Source: Fibrobacter succinogenes
Lineage (GTDB): Bacteria; Fibrobacterota; Fibrobacteria; Fibrobacterales; Fibrobacteraceae
Length of the DNA: 64,000 nt
Assembly: GCF_902779965.1 (NCBI RefSeq)
Contig: NZ_CACZDK010000007.1
Coordinates: 1-64,000, forward strand
Direction of reading: 5' to 3'
The translations under genes and the position numbers were made by a program. The notes under the pieces are model-generated. The model made no database searches. It was not told the origin of the DNA and saw only the letters and a program-made list of their open reading frames with translations. Shown here piece after piece: positions 57,574-64,000 of this stretch. Position 1 is the first letter of the stretch; the number at the start of each line of letters is the position of its first letter.

Positions 57574-58409
57574 TGCTGGCTCCTCAATGTGATTTTCTGA
57601 TTGACATTCAAGCTCGGGAGCGTGTCGCCCGCAACGAGGTCGCGCACATCAAGAACGGCGACAATATTCATTTCAGCTGAAGAAATCGTTCCGTGAGTCA
57701 CATCAAAGAGAACCATTCCGTCGCCAACAACATAGTCGCTGCTTTTCAGCTGCAAATTCGAAGTTGTATCCGGCAATTCCAAATACTTCATGCCCATGTG
57801 AATTTTAGCCATGCGAACGCCGTCTTGCAAAAACACATCCTGTAACGTGAACGTCTTATAAACTGTTGTGGTGCTGTTGCCCTTGCCAAAAATCGGCATT
57901 TGGCGTTCCCAGGTTTCACCAAGCTTTACCGGCTTTTCGGGGAGCAGCGGCTGCGCCTTGAGGAAAAGCGGAATCAAGTTGAGTTCGTCTTCAGAAGGCA
58001 TGTCCAAGGCATTTTCGATGGTCGGATCGGTAATGATGCCATCGTGATGAAGCTTGAACTGGAAATTCTGAATGGAAAGATATTTTTCGATATTGCGGAA
58101 CTCATCGACGGAGCGCTTGTCGCTTGTGTAATCGACGGAATCGATTTTCATTTCGAAGCGACCAGAGCCATTGTCGTACGACATGAGGAGACTCATGGTA
58201 CTGCGGACGCTCACATGCGTGCGCATAGATTCAGGAACATTCACAGAATCGCCCGGCAAGCTCACGTTCAACGTAGATTCAAGAACATACGACTGCGGGG
58301 CTACAGTCTGCGTGTTAAAAGCAAGATGAATTTCGTTCCGTTCGCAGGAGCAAAGAGTCAATAAAGCAATTGAAAGCGCCGAAAAAGCGCCAAACTTGAT
58401 AAAATTCAT
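57570..58409 (-). CDS. Lipoprotein, first gene of the motor operon (DUF6263-like)
   Basis: 279 aa with lipobox LCSC (Cys near 23). The mature part has beta-rich segments (VRSTMSLLMSYDNGSGRFEMKIDSVDYT, PVKLGETWERQMP, VVGDGMVLFDVTHGTISSAEM) like DUF6263-type lipoproteins. It precedes the beta-helix gene with overlap, so it belongs to the operon. Function unknown. Confidence 0.75.
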   Translation of the reverse strand: MNFIKFGAFSALSIALLTLCSCERNEIHLAFNTQTVAPQSYVLESTLNVSLPGDSVNVPESMRTHVSVRSTMSLLMSYDNGSGRFEMKIDSVDYTSDKRSVDEFRNIEKYLSIQNFQFKLHHDGIITDPTIENALDMPSEDELNLIPLFLKAQPLLPEKPVKLGETWERQMPIFGKGNSTTTVYKTFTLQDVFLQDGVRMAKIHMGMKYLELPDTTSNLQLKSSDYVVGDGMVLFDVTHGTISSAEMNIVAVLDVRDLVAGDTLPSLNVNQKITLRSQQ

Positions 58410-58501
58410 GCAGTGAATATAGTAATAGTAGGCAGAACTTAGTCCGCTCCGCTCTTAGAACTTAGTTATTTTCTTTTAGATAGAAAGGAGTGTTCTAAGC
58501 T

Positions 58502-59062
58502 CTAGACACCCTTATTGCCGGAATCGCCTTTTTCGAGGCGCATTTGCTGGAAGAATCCTTTAAGGAGGCCAAGGCATTCGTCGGCGAGAACGCCACCCGT
58601 GACTTCTACAACGCGCTTGAGGGCATTGCCGGTAATGACATCTATTGTCGTACCGCAGCCGCCAAAGCGAGAATCCGGGGAGCCATAAACCACACGGGAA
58701 ACGCGGCTGTTGAGGATGGCACCAGCGCACATGGGGCACGGCTCCAGAGTCACGTACAAAGTACAACCATCCAAGCGCCAGTTGTCGAGCGTGCTTGCGG
58801 CAGTGCCAATGGCAATAATTTCGGCATGGGCGGTTGCATCCTTGAGCTGTTCAACCTGGTTGTAGCCCTTCCCTATCACGACTCCGTCTTTCACAATAAC
58901 GCAACCGATGGGGATTTCCTTCATGTCAAAAGCAATCTGCGCCTGACGAAGCGCCATGCGCATGAATTTTACGTCGTCGGGATTCGGGGTTTGTGGCGCG
59001 AGGTCGTTCGCTTCGCTCACTTTGAGGTCTGAGGATTCTTCTTTGATTTTTACGTTATTCAT
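58502..59062 (-). CDS. tadA: tRNA-specific adenosine deaminase
   Basis: Turns A34 to inosine in tRNA-Arg(ACG). Zinc site His79 and proton shuttle Glu81 (TAHAEIIAIG), Cys109 and Cys112 (TLEPCPMCAGAI). 186 aa; a 30-residue N-terminal extension precedes the usual start region (FMRMALRQAQIAFDMKEIPIG), so an internal start is possible. A general nucleoside deaminase is less likely because the C-terminal helices are of the TadA type. Confidence 0.92.
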   Translation of the reverse strand: MNNVKIKEESSDLKVSEANDLAPQTPNPDDVKFMRMALRQAQIAFDMKEIPIGCVIVKDGVVIGKGYNQVEQLKDATAHAEIIAIGTAASTLDNWRLDGCTLYVTLEPCPMCAGAILNSRVSRVVYGSPDSRFGGCGTTIDVITGNALKRVVEVTGGVLADECLGLLKGFFQQMRLEKGDSGNKGV

Positions 59063-59070
59063 ACTACAAC

Positions 59071-59373
59071 CTATTCCTTTTTATTGCCGCTTTTACGACG
59101 ATAAAGCATATACTCAACATAACCTCGAGGAAACATAAAGACAAGCCAAAGCCCCAATGATATAAAGATTCTTCCCAAAACACCACAAGAATTTCTAAAA
59201 ATATAAAAAACACAACCAAAAATTATCGGCAATGCAACCAAACGAATTTTCCATATTTTCGGTTCATTGTACGGATGTTCATTGCATCCCATCAAAATTG
59301 GAATTACCAGCCCCGCCACAAAAAAGCAACCAAAAAAAATTTCATCAAAATGTAATGTTATAAAATCAGTCAT
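59071..59373 (-). CDS. Small membrane protein of unknown function
   Basis: 100 aa from ATG 59373; an earlier in-frame ATG lies within the upstream gene. Three predicted membrane helices (IFFGCFFVAGLVIPILMG; LVALPIIFGCVFYIF; IFISLGLWLVFMFP). 10 nt after the 204 aa gene, probably co-transcribed. No family recognised. Confidence 0.55.
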   Translation of the reverse strand: MTDFITLHFDEIFFGCFFVAGLVIPILMGCNEHPYNEPKIWKIRLVALPIIFGCVFYIFRNSCGVLGRIFISLGLWLVFMFPRGYVEYMLYRRKSGNKKE

Positions 59374-59383
59374 TTTTGCATCA

Positions 59384-59998
59384 CTACCAATTAGACTTAT
59401 TTGAACTGCTGATTTCTTCAAGATTTTTCAATTTTTGTTCGTATTCGGCTTCCTGTTTCGAGGTATCTTTTCCTTCGCGTTTTTCACGCCCTACTTTCAT
59501 AGCCATATCAAAAAGTTCATCCGCATAAAATTGAGATTCTTCCGATGATATCAAACTACCGGTTTCTTCGAAATTTTTCACCTTTTGTTCGTATTCGGCT
59601 TGCAATTCAGAAGTATTCTTCCCTTCCCGCTTTTCCTTGCCAATTTTCAAAGCCATATCGAAAAGGTCACCCGCATTATCACTAGCGTCACCTGGCGAAA
59701 CTTCCCAAGGCGGAGCTTGTTTTCCAAAAGACCTCCCCAGAAAAACAATTGGAAGCTCTATAAGCCAAACCAATAGCGTAATTCCAAGCCAGTTAAAGAT
59801 ATTAGGCAAATTTATATAACAGTACGCTTTTTCACCGATAAAGAACTCAAAAAAAAGTATAACTCCAAAAACAGGGAAAGAGCCTAACCAAACAATCCAC
59901 TTAAGATTGTCCCGTTCAACAAATTTCTTTGTTTTAAGCAGAAAGGGAAGAAGAATATAAATCAAGTATATCCAAAAAAGCGACCACATAGTCATCAC
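59384..59998 (-). CDS. Membrane protein with duplicated cytoplasmic helices
   Basis: 204 aa. Three N-terminal helices (about 5-20, 35-54, 66-88), then two near-identical copies of about 40 residues: GDLFDMALKIGKEKREGKNT and DELFDMAMKVGREKREGKDT, each ending EYEQK-x-KN-x-EE. Its ATG overlaps the radical SAM stop by 4 nt. Function unknown; the duplication looks recent. Confidence 0.68.
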   Translation of the reverse strand: MMTMWSLFWIYLIYILLPFLLKTKKFVERDNLKWIVWLGSFPVFGVILFFEFFIGEKAYCYINLPNIFNWLGITLLVWLIELPIVFLGRSFGKQAPPWEVSPGDASDNAGDLFDMALKIGKEKREGKNTSELQAEYEQKVKNFEETGSLISSEESQFYADELFDMAMKVGREKREGKDTSKQEAEYEQKLKNLEEISSSNKSNW

Positions 59999-60987
59999 TT
60001 AATTCCGCGGCCGTACGCGCAATACGAATCTTCCTGCATGTAGTCGCCTTCGTGGTAGTAGGCGGCACGGGCACGGCAGCCGCCACAACGGTCGTTGAAC
60101 TTGCACTTGCCACAAGCGCCCTTGTAAGCCTTTGTACGCAACTGCTTGAAAATTTCGGCGTTCGCCCAGATTTCGTCAAACGGCGTATCGTGAACATCGC
60201 CCGCTTCTTCCATCATGTACGCGCACGGACGCACCTTGCCAATCGGGCTTACGATGCAATAGTCGAGGCCCGCGAGGCAGCCACGGCTGTAACGCGTCTT
60301 GATATCGAGCTGGTCTGCAATGCGGAGAAACTGCGGGGCGCAAGTGGGCTTCACCGGGATTCCAAGCGTGCGGCTCTTTTCCATAATCTTGCGGAGGAGG
60401 CCTTCGTATTCGGCAACGCGAAGCGCATGGTCTTCGATTTCCTTACCGCGACCGACCGGAATGAGGAAGAAAATCTGGTGGTTCACGGCCCCGATTTCCT
60501 TGACCCAGTCCATGATATCAAAAATTTCGTTCTGATTCCAGTCCATGATGGTCGTGTGGATCTGGAACGGGAGGCCAGCCGCCTTGCAGTTTTCGATGCC
60601 CATCAACGTGAGTTCAAAGGCATTCGGGAGGCCTCGGAAATCGTTATGGCGTTTGGGATCGATGCTATCGACGCTAATGCCCATCGCCATGGCGCCCGCT
60701 TCCTTGAGCTTAATTGCGAGGTCATGCGTGATGAGCGTTCCGTTCGTACCAAACACCGGGCGGAGTCCACGTTCGCGGGCATGGGCCACAAGTTCCACGA
60801 TGTCTGGACGGGTCATCGGTTCGCCACCGCTAAAGATCATGATTTTGAATCCGGCCTTGGCAATTTCGTCGATGAGTTTGAGCGCTTCTGCCGTTGTAAG
60901 TTCGGCTGATTTATTTTCGCCAGCATCCTGGTAGCAGTGTTTGCACGTCAAGTTACACTTATTCGTTGTCATCCAAGAGACAATCAT
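59995..60987 (-). CDS. Radical SAM/SPASM protein, NirJ/AhbD-like
   Basis: 330 aa. N-terminus MIVSWMTTNKCNLTCKHCYQ carries the 4Fe-4S Cys; IMIFSGGEPMTRPDI, FGTNGTLIT and GISVDSID follow; a SPASM-type second cluster motif is at the end (CAYMMEEAGDVHD ... CGKCKFNDRCGGCRARAAYY). The MxxSWxTTxxCNLxCxHCY opening is typical of the heme d1/alternative heme (NirJ, AhbC/AhbD) group, but peptide-modifying members are related. No heme gene or precursor peptide is next to it. SAM-dependent radical chemistry is sure, the substrate is not. Confidence 0.85.
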   Translation of the reverse strand: MIVSWMTTNKCNLTCKHCYQDAGENKSAELTTAEALKLIDEIAKAGFKIMIFSGGEPMTRPDIVELVAHARERGLRPVFGTNGTLITHDLAIKLKEAGAMAMGISVDSIDPKRHNDFRGLPNAFELTLMGIENCKAAGLPFQIHTTIMDWNQNEIFDIMDWVKEIGAVNHQIFFLIPVGRGKEIEDHALRVAEYEGLLRKIMEKSRTLGIPVKPTCAPQFLRIADQLDIKTRYSRGCLAGLDYCIVSPIGKVRPCAYMMEEAGDVHDTPFDEIWANAEIFKQLRTKAYKGACGKCKFNDRCGGCRARAAYYHEGDYMQEDSYCAYGRGIK

Positions 60988-61029
60988 GCCATAGACCTCA
61001 ATTCAAAAATGTTTTTCGCCACTAAAAAG

Positions 61030-61110
61030 CATCTGTAATAAATACAGTGTATGGCGATCCCCGAACACTTCGGCTTAGCTCAGTGCATCGCGGGGATGAC
61101 ATTGCAAATA
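61030..61110. repeat. Intergenic palindromic repeat
   Basis: GATCCCCG ... CTTCGGCTTAGCTCAG ... CGGGGATGACATTGC, a further hairpin repeat with the ATGAC end. Confidence 0.55.
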
Positions 61111-61162
61111 TAGAAAATGCCCGGAAGTAAAAATCCGAGCAACGCAATAATACCCATTGCGA

Positions 61163-61501
61163 TTAAAAACCGCGAATGCGTTTACAGCTCATTTGCGCCG
61201 TTTCTTCATTGTAGACATAGATTGTATAAGGATGTCCCGGAACAAGTTCCGCATCGCATATTTTCAAAGCACCACTGGGGCATCCTCTCCCAGGCGTAAG
61301 GGTCGTTTTACGCTGAAAAGGAATAGAACCATCTTTACATTCCGTAAAATTTTCTTCAGACGATTCGTAACAAATGTGATCAACAGGCTCTTCAACAGTA
61401 TTCTGATCACAAGAATAAACGTTACTGTTACTCGAAGAATCACTGCAAGCAGAAAGAACCGCCGCAAAGATTACAGCAATGCCAAATATCTTTTTATTCA
61501 T
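61163..61501 (-). CDS. Cys-rich lipoprotein, paralogue 1 of 3
   Basis: 112 aa, lipobox LSAC. Short Ser/Asn linker, then a domain of about 85 residues with Cys at YSCDQN, HICYES, TECKDG, GRGCPSGALKICD, MSCKR. The GCP-x-x-A-x-x-x-C core is shared with the next two genes. Function unknown. Confidence 0.75.
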   Translation of the reverse strand: MNKKIFGIAVIFAAVLSACSDSSSNSNVYSCDQNTVEEPVDHICYESSEENFTECKDGSIPFQRKTTLTPGRGCPSGALKICDAELVPGHPYTIYVYNEETAQMSCKRIRGF

Positions 61502-61553
61502 TATAGATCCTTTTAAATATTGCTCTATACAGAAAAAGCAAGATTAAATCATT

Positions 61554-61903
61554 TTAATGAGCAAAATTTTGATACTTACTGCAGTCTGCATTTTCAAACA
61601 AAGGGCCATACGCATACAAAGTAAAATCTATTCCATTTTGTGTGGAATTACAAACCTTCGATGCATTACCAGGGCATCCAGAACCAATAGTTGTAGTTAC
61701 GCCCGATGAAGACATATCAAATCCGGTATTTTTACTGGAACACGCTGCCCTTACATAGCTATCATCCTCCGATTCAACGCACATATGCACATCAATCCCC
61801 AAAACGACACCTTGCAAGTCGCAGGAAGTCACTTCCTTTTCGTCTTCGCAACCGGTAAAAAAACAGCAGCGGCAAGCACAGCTCCAATGAATATCTTTTT
61901 CAT
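61554..61903 (-). pseudogene. Cys-rich lipoprotein, paralogue 2 of 3, frameshifted in a poly-T tract
   Basis: ATG 61903 has AAAAGGAG before it and starts a signal (MKKIFIGAVLAAAVF). A run of seven T (61857-61863 as A) then throws the frame. One more T would restore FF-TGCEDEKEVTSCDLQ, with a correct lipobox and the open downstream frame (SCDLQGV ... HMCVES ... GSGCPGNASKVCN). So the gene is whole except for one base: sequencing error, true mutation, or slippage switch. Confidence 0.75.
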
Positions 61904-62085
61904 TTCAACTCCTTTTAACAATTTAAAATTAAATATATATAATTCGGCATTGTGGAAATCAGGGAAGAAAAATGTTTATAAGCGCAATATCTTTGCTGAA
62001 TAAAAAAGCCCAGCATTAAAATGCTAGGCTATTAAGCAATTTCTTTATTAAACCATTCTAGACAAAATCAAGAATGATGTAAAAA

Positions 62086-62439
62086 CTAGAAATCGAAAGT
62101 ATCGCAGGATTCACCGAATGCATAAATTCCGTAAATGTATGTTTTTCCACCATCCTTCTTTGGGCATTCAAGCTTAGCACCAGAAGGGCAGCCAGTGCCA
62201 ACCGTAGCGGAGCCACCAATTGCACTGTATGTCGTGTTCTGAGTTGCACAAAACTTATTTGCAGTTTCAGAATCAGAAAATTCTAAGCAGAGATGTCCGG
62301 ACGTATCCCCAGCACTACCCATGAAAATATCACAAGAAACCTTGGAACTGCCATTAGCAGAGGTTCCGTTATCGTCATCGCCACAAGCGGTAAAGGCTGC
62401 TGCGCATGCAATCATGGATGCAAGTATAATTTTTTTCAT
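62086..62439 (-). CDS. Cys-rich lipoprotein, paralogue 3 of 3
   Basis: 117 aa from ATG 62439 (AAAAGGAG upstream), lipobox FTAC. Same layout as the two neighbours: VSCDIF, HLCLEF, KFCATQ, GTGCPSGAKLECP, ESCDTF. Function unknown. Confidence 0.75.
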   Translation of the reverse strand: MKKIILASMIACAAAFTACGDDDNGTSANGSSKVSCDIFMGSAGDTSGHLCLEFSDSETANKFCATQNTTYSAIGGSATVGTGCPSGAKLECPKKDGGKTYIYGIYAFGESCDTFDF

Positions 62440-62653
62440 ATTACTCCTTTTTTTAATGTTAGAACAAACATACAAAAATAAAAAAACAAAAAAAACTTTT
62501 TTGCAATATTCATATAAATTTACAAAGCAGCTCTATTTTTTCGCTAAAAAAATTATTTCAGCAACTTTGTAAAAAAAACGAGCATATAATCAATTTGTTT
62601 TCATCAACATAATTCCTCAAAAAACTATCTTTATTGAAAAAACAAAAATATTT

Positions 62654-63904
62654 ATGAATAGAAGAAGAGTCGTTATTACTGGTATGGGTGCGGTGACCCC
62701 CGTTGGCAAGTCCGCCCCTGAACTTTGGGCATCCATCAAGCAAGGCAAGTGCGGCATCGGCCCAATTACGCTTTTTGATGCAACAAACTGTCCTGTGAAA
62801 ATCGCAGCCGAAGTCAAGGATTTTAAGCCCGAAGAACACGGCATCGACCCAAAGGAAGCCCGCCGTATGGCACGCTTTACGCAGTTCCTTGTCGCCGCCG
62901 CAAACGAAGCGGTCAAGGACGCAAGCCTCAGCCGCGAAATGCTCGCCGAAGATACAACAGGCATTGTCGCAGGTAACGGTCTTGCCGGCATGGACGTTGT
63001 CGAAGAAACTTATTGCAAGTACCTCGAAGGTGGACGCCGCCGCGTTTCGCCGCTCGCCATGCCAGAGCTAATCGCCAACGAAGCGTGCGCAAACGTTTCC
63101 ATTGCACTTGGCATCACGGGTTCTGCACACACAGTCTGCACCGCCTGTGCCTCCGGCACGGATGCCATCGGCGTTGCCCTTGACTCCGTTCGTTCTGGCC
63201 GCTTGGATATTTGCCTCGCCGGCGGTTCCGAAAGCGCCATCACGGACTATTCCATCAAGAGTTTTGCTGGCATGCATGCGCTCACCGACAAGTTCAATGA
63301 CGCTCCCGAAAAAGCTTCCCGCCCCTTCGACAAGGACCGTTCCGGTTTCGTGATGGGCGAAGCTGGAGCCATTCTCGTGCTCGAAGAACTTGAACACGCC
63401 AAAGCCCGCGGCGCTAAAATCTACGCCGAAGTTGCCGGTTACGGTTCTTCTGCAGACGCCTACCACATCACGAGCCCGCGCCCGGGTGGAGAAACTTGCG
63501 CCAAGGCCATGCTCAAGGCCATGAAGGACGCAGGCATCGCCCCAACGGATGTGGACTACTACAATGCCCACGGTACCTCGACGCACCTGAACGACCTCAC
63601 CGAAACGCAAATGCTTAAAATTGCTCTCGGCGAACACGCCTACAAGATCAAAGTCTCTAGCACCAAGAGCATGACCGGCCACTGCGTCGGTGCAGCAGGC
63701 GTTATCGAAGCGATGATCAGCACGCTCGCCATCCGCGATTCGTTCTACCCTGCAACAATAAATCTGGACAATCCAGATGCCGAATGCGACCTCGACTACG
63801 TGCCGCACAAGGGCGTCGAAGGAAACATCGACGTTGCAGTGTCTGCTTCGCTTGGTTTCGGCGGTCACAATGGCATTGTCGTGATCAAGAAGTTCAAGGA
63901 ATAA
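62654..63904 (+). CDS. fabF: Beta-ketoacyl-ACP synthase II (FabF-like)
   Basis: 416 aa, normal for FabF: MNRRRVVITGMGAVTPVGKS, catalytic Cys165 (HTVCTACASGTD), His in YYNAHGTSTHLND and in STKSMTGHCVGAAG. It elongates fatty acids by condensing malonyl-ACP with acyl-ACP in the cytoplasm. It is nearer to housekeeping FabF than the two polyene KS proteins 28 kb away. No clear ribosome site; a TATAAT lies about 65 bases upstream. Confidence 0.92.
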   Translation: MNRRRVVITGMGAVTPVGKSAPELWASIKQGKCGIGPITLFDATNCPVKIAAEVKDFKPEEHGIDPKEARRMARFTQFLVAAANEAVKDASLSREMLAEDTTGIVAGNGLAGMDVVEETYCKYLEGGRRRVSPLAMPELIANEACANVSIALGITGSAHTVCTACASGTDAIGVALDSVRSGRLDICLAGGSESAITDYSIKSFAGMHALTDKFNDAPEKASRPFDKDRSGFVMGEAGAILVLEELEHAKARGAKIYAEVAGYGSSADAYHITSPRPGGETCAKAMLKAMKDAGIAPTDVDYYNAHGTSTHLNDLTETQMLKIALGEHAYKIKVSSTKSMTGHCVGAAGVIEAMISTLAIRDSFYPATINLDNPDAECDLDYVPHKGVEGNIDVAVSASLGFGGHNGIVVIKKFKE

Positions 63905-63929
63905 ACGCAAGTACAAGAATCAACCGGAT

Positions 63930-64000
63930 ATGTCGGATAAAAGTCGAAAGAGTATAGCGATTTTAATGGCTGTGTTGCTGGTTGTGCTAATCAGCATCAT
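63930..64000 (+). CDS. Start of a membrane or exported protein (partial)
   Basis: ATG 63930 opens MSDKSRKSIAILMAVLLVVL and continues hydrophobic to the window edge, so it starts with a membrane or signal helix. 25 bases after fabF and co-directional. Too short to assign. Confidence 0.5.
   Translation, partial: MSDKSRKSIAILMAVLLVVLISI

Noticed and set aside
52688-58409. Motor operon as a classical Zorya defence system
   Set aside because: Only the channel pair with long tail fits ZorA/ZorB; no ZorC, helicase ZorD or nuclease ZorE gene is present, and secreted partners are part of the operon.

Overview
The window looks like chromosome of a Fibrobacter species (F. succinogenes-like). Evidence: a lipoprotein with two copies of the Fibrobacter major paralogous (FISUMP) domain; several plant-polysaccharide hydrolases ending in a short C-terminal domain of the type IX secretion (por-sorting) kind; many small lipoproteins with Ser-rich linkers; and intergenic hairpin repeats. 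Coding is dense on both strands. I see no rRNA, tRNA, CRISPR array, transposase or phage gene.

Layout. 0-3.4 kb: carA-carB on the minus strand; carB runs off the left edge and is broken by an internal deletion with frameshift. A 300-nt carA leader holds a strong promoter and a terminator-like hairpin. 3.8-5.7 kb: a secreted beta-helix-like protein followed by two tiny paralogous peptides. 5.8-18 kb: a GH8 enzyme, a two-gene radical-SAM DNA-metabolism pair, a GH5 mannanase-like enzyme, small lipoproteins, grpE and a GH43 enzyme with CBM6-like modules. 18.1-22.7 kb: an island with three toxin-antitoxin modules around four unknown exported or membrane proteins. 23-26.6 kb: dnaK and dnaJ. 26.7-32.2 kb: a YkgJ-type protein, a DUF2156 protein, a flavodoxin-like reductase, a GH30 enzyme and a YhcC-type radical SAM protein.

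32.3-46.9 kb: a complete aryl-polyene/flexirubin-type gene cluster. Twelve tightly packed minus-strand genes (two ACPs; a membrane/ligase/dehydratase triple fusion; glycosyltransferase; acyltransferase; thioesterase; LolA-like carrier; MMPL exporter; KS; dehydratase; ketoreductase; KS) stand opposite a divergent methyltransferase, chain-length-factor-like KS and PlsC-like acyltransferase. Together they can load an aromatic acid, extend it to a polyene, attach it to a lipid and export it. No starter-forming enzyme (ammonia-lyase or chorismate lyase) is in the window.

47.1-51.2 kb: two paralogous outer-membrane-barrel proteins around a lipoprotein, then argH. 51.4-58.4 kb: the FISUMP lipoprotein and a compact six-gene operon for a proton-driven motor: lipoprotein, beta-helix protein, unknown helical protein, MotA/TolQ channel with a very long helical tail, MotB/OmpA partner with the channel Asp, and another unknown. 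This is the best candidate for an undescribed machine. 58.5-64 kb: tadA, two unknown membrane proteins, a NirJ/AhbD-like radical SAM protein, three paralogous Cys-rich lipoproteins (one frameshifted), a FabF-like KS and the start of another gene.

Regulation: grpE and dnaK, 8 kb apart, each have a full-consensus sigma-54 (-24/-12) promoter, and the GH5 gene has a one-mismatch version. This suggests that RpoN controls the chaperones, which would be unusual.
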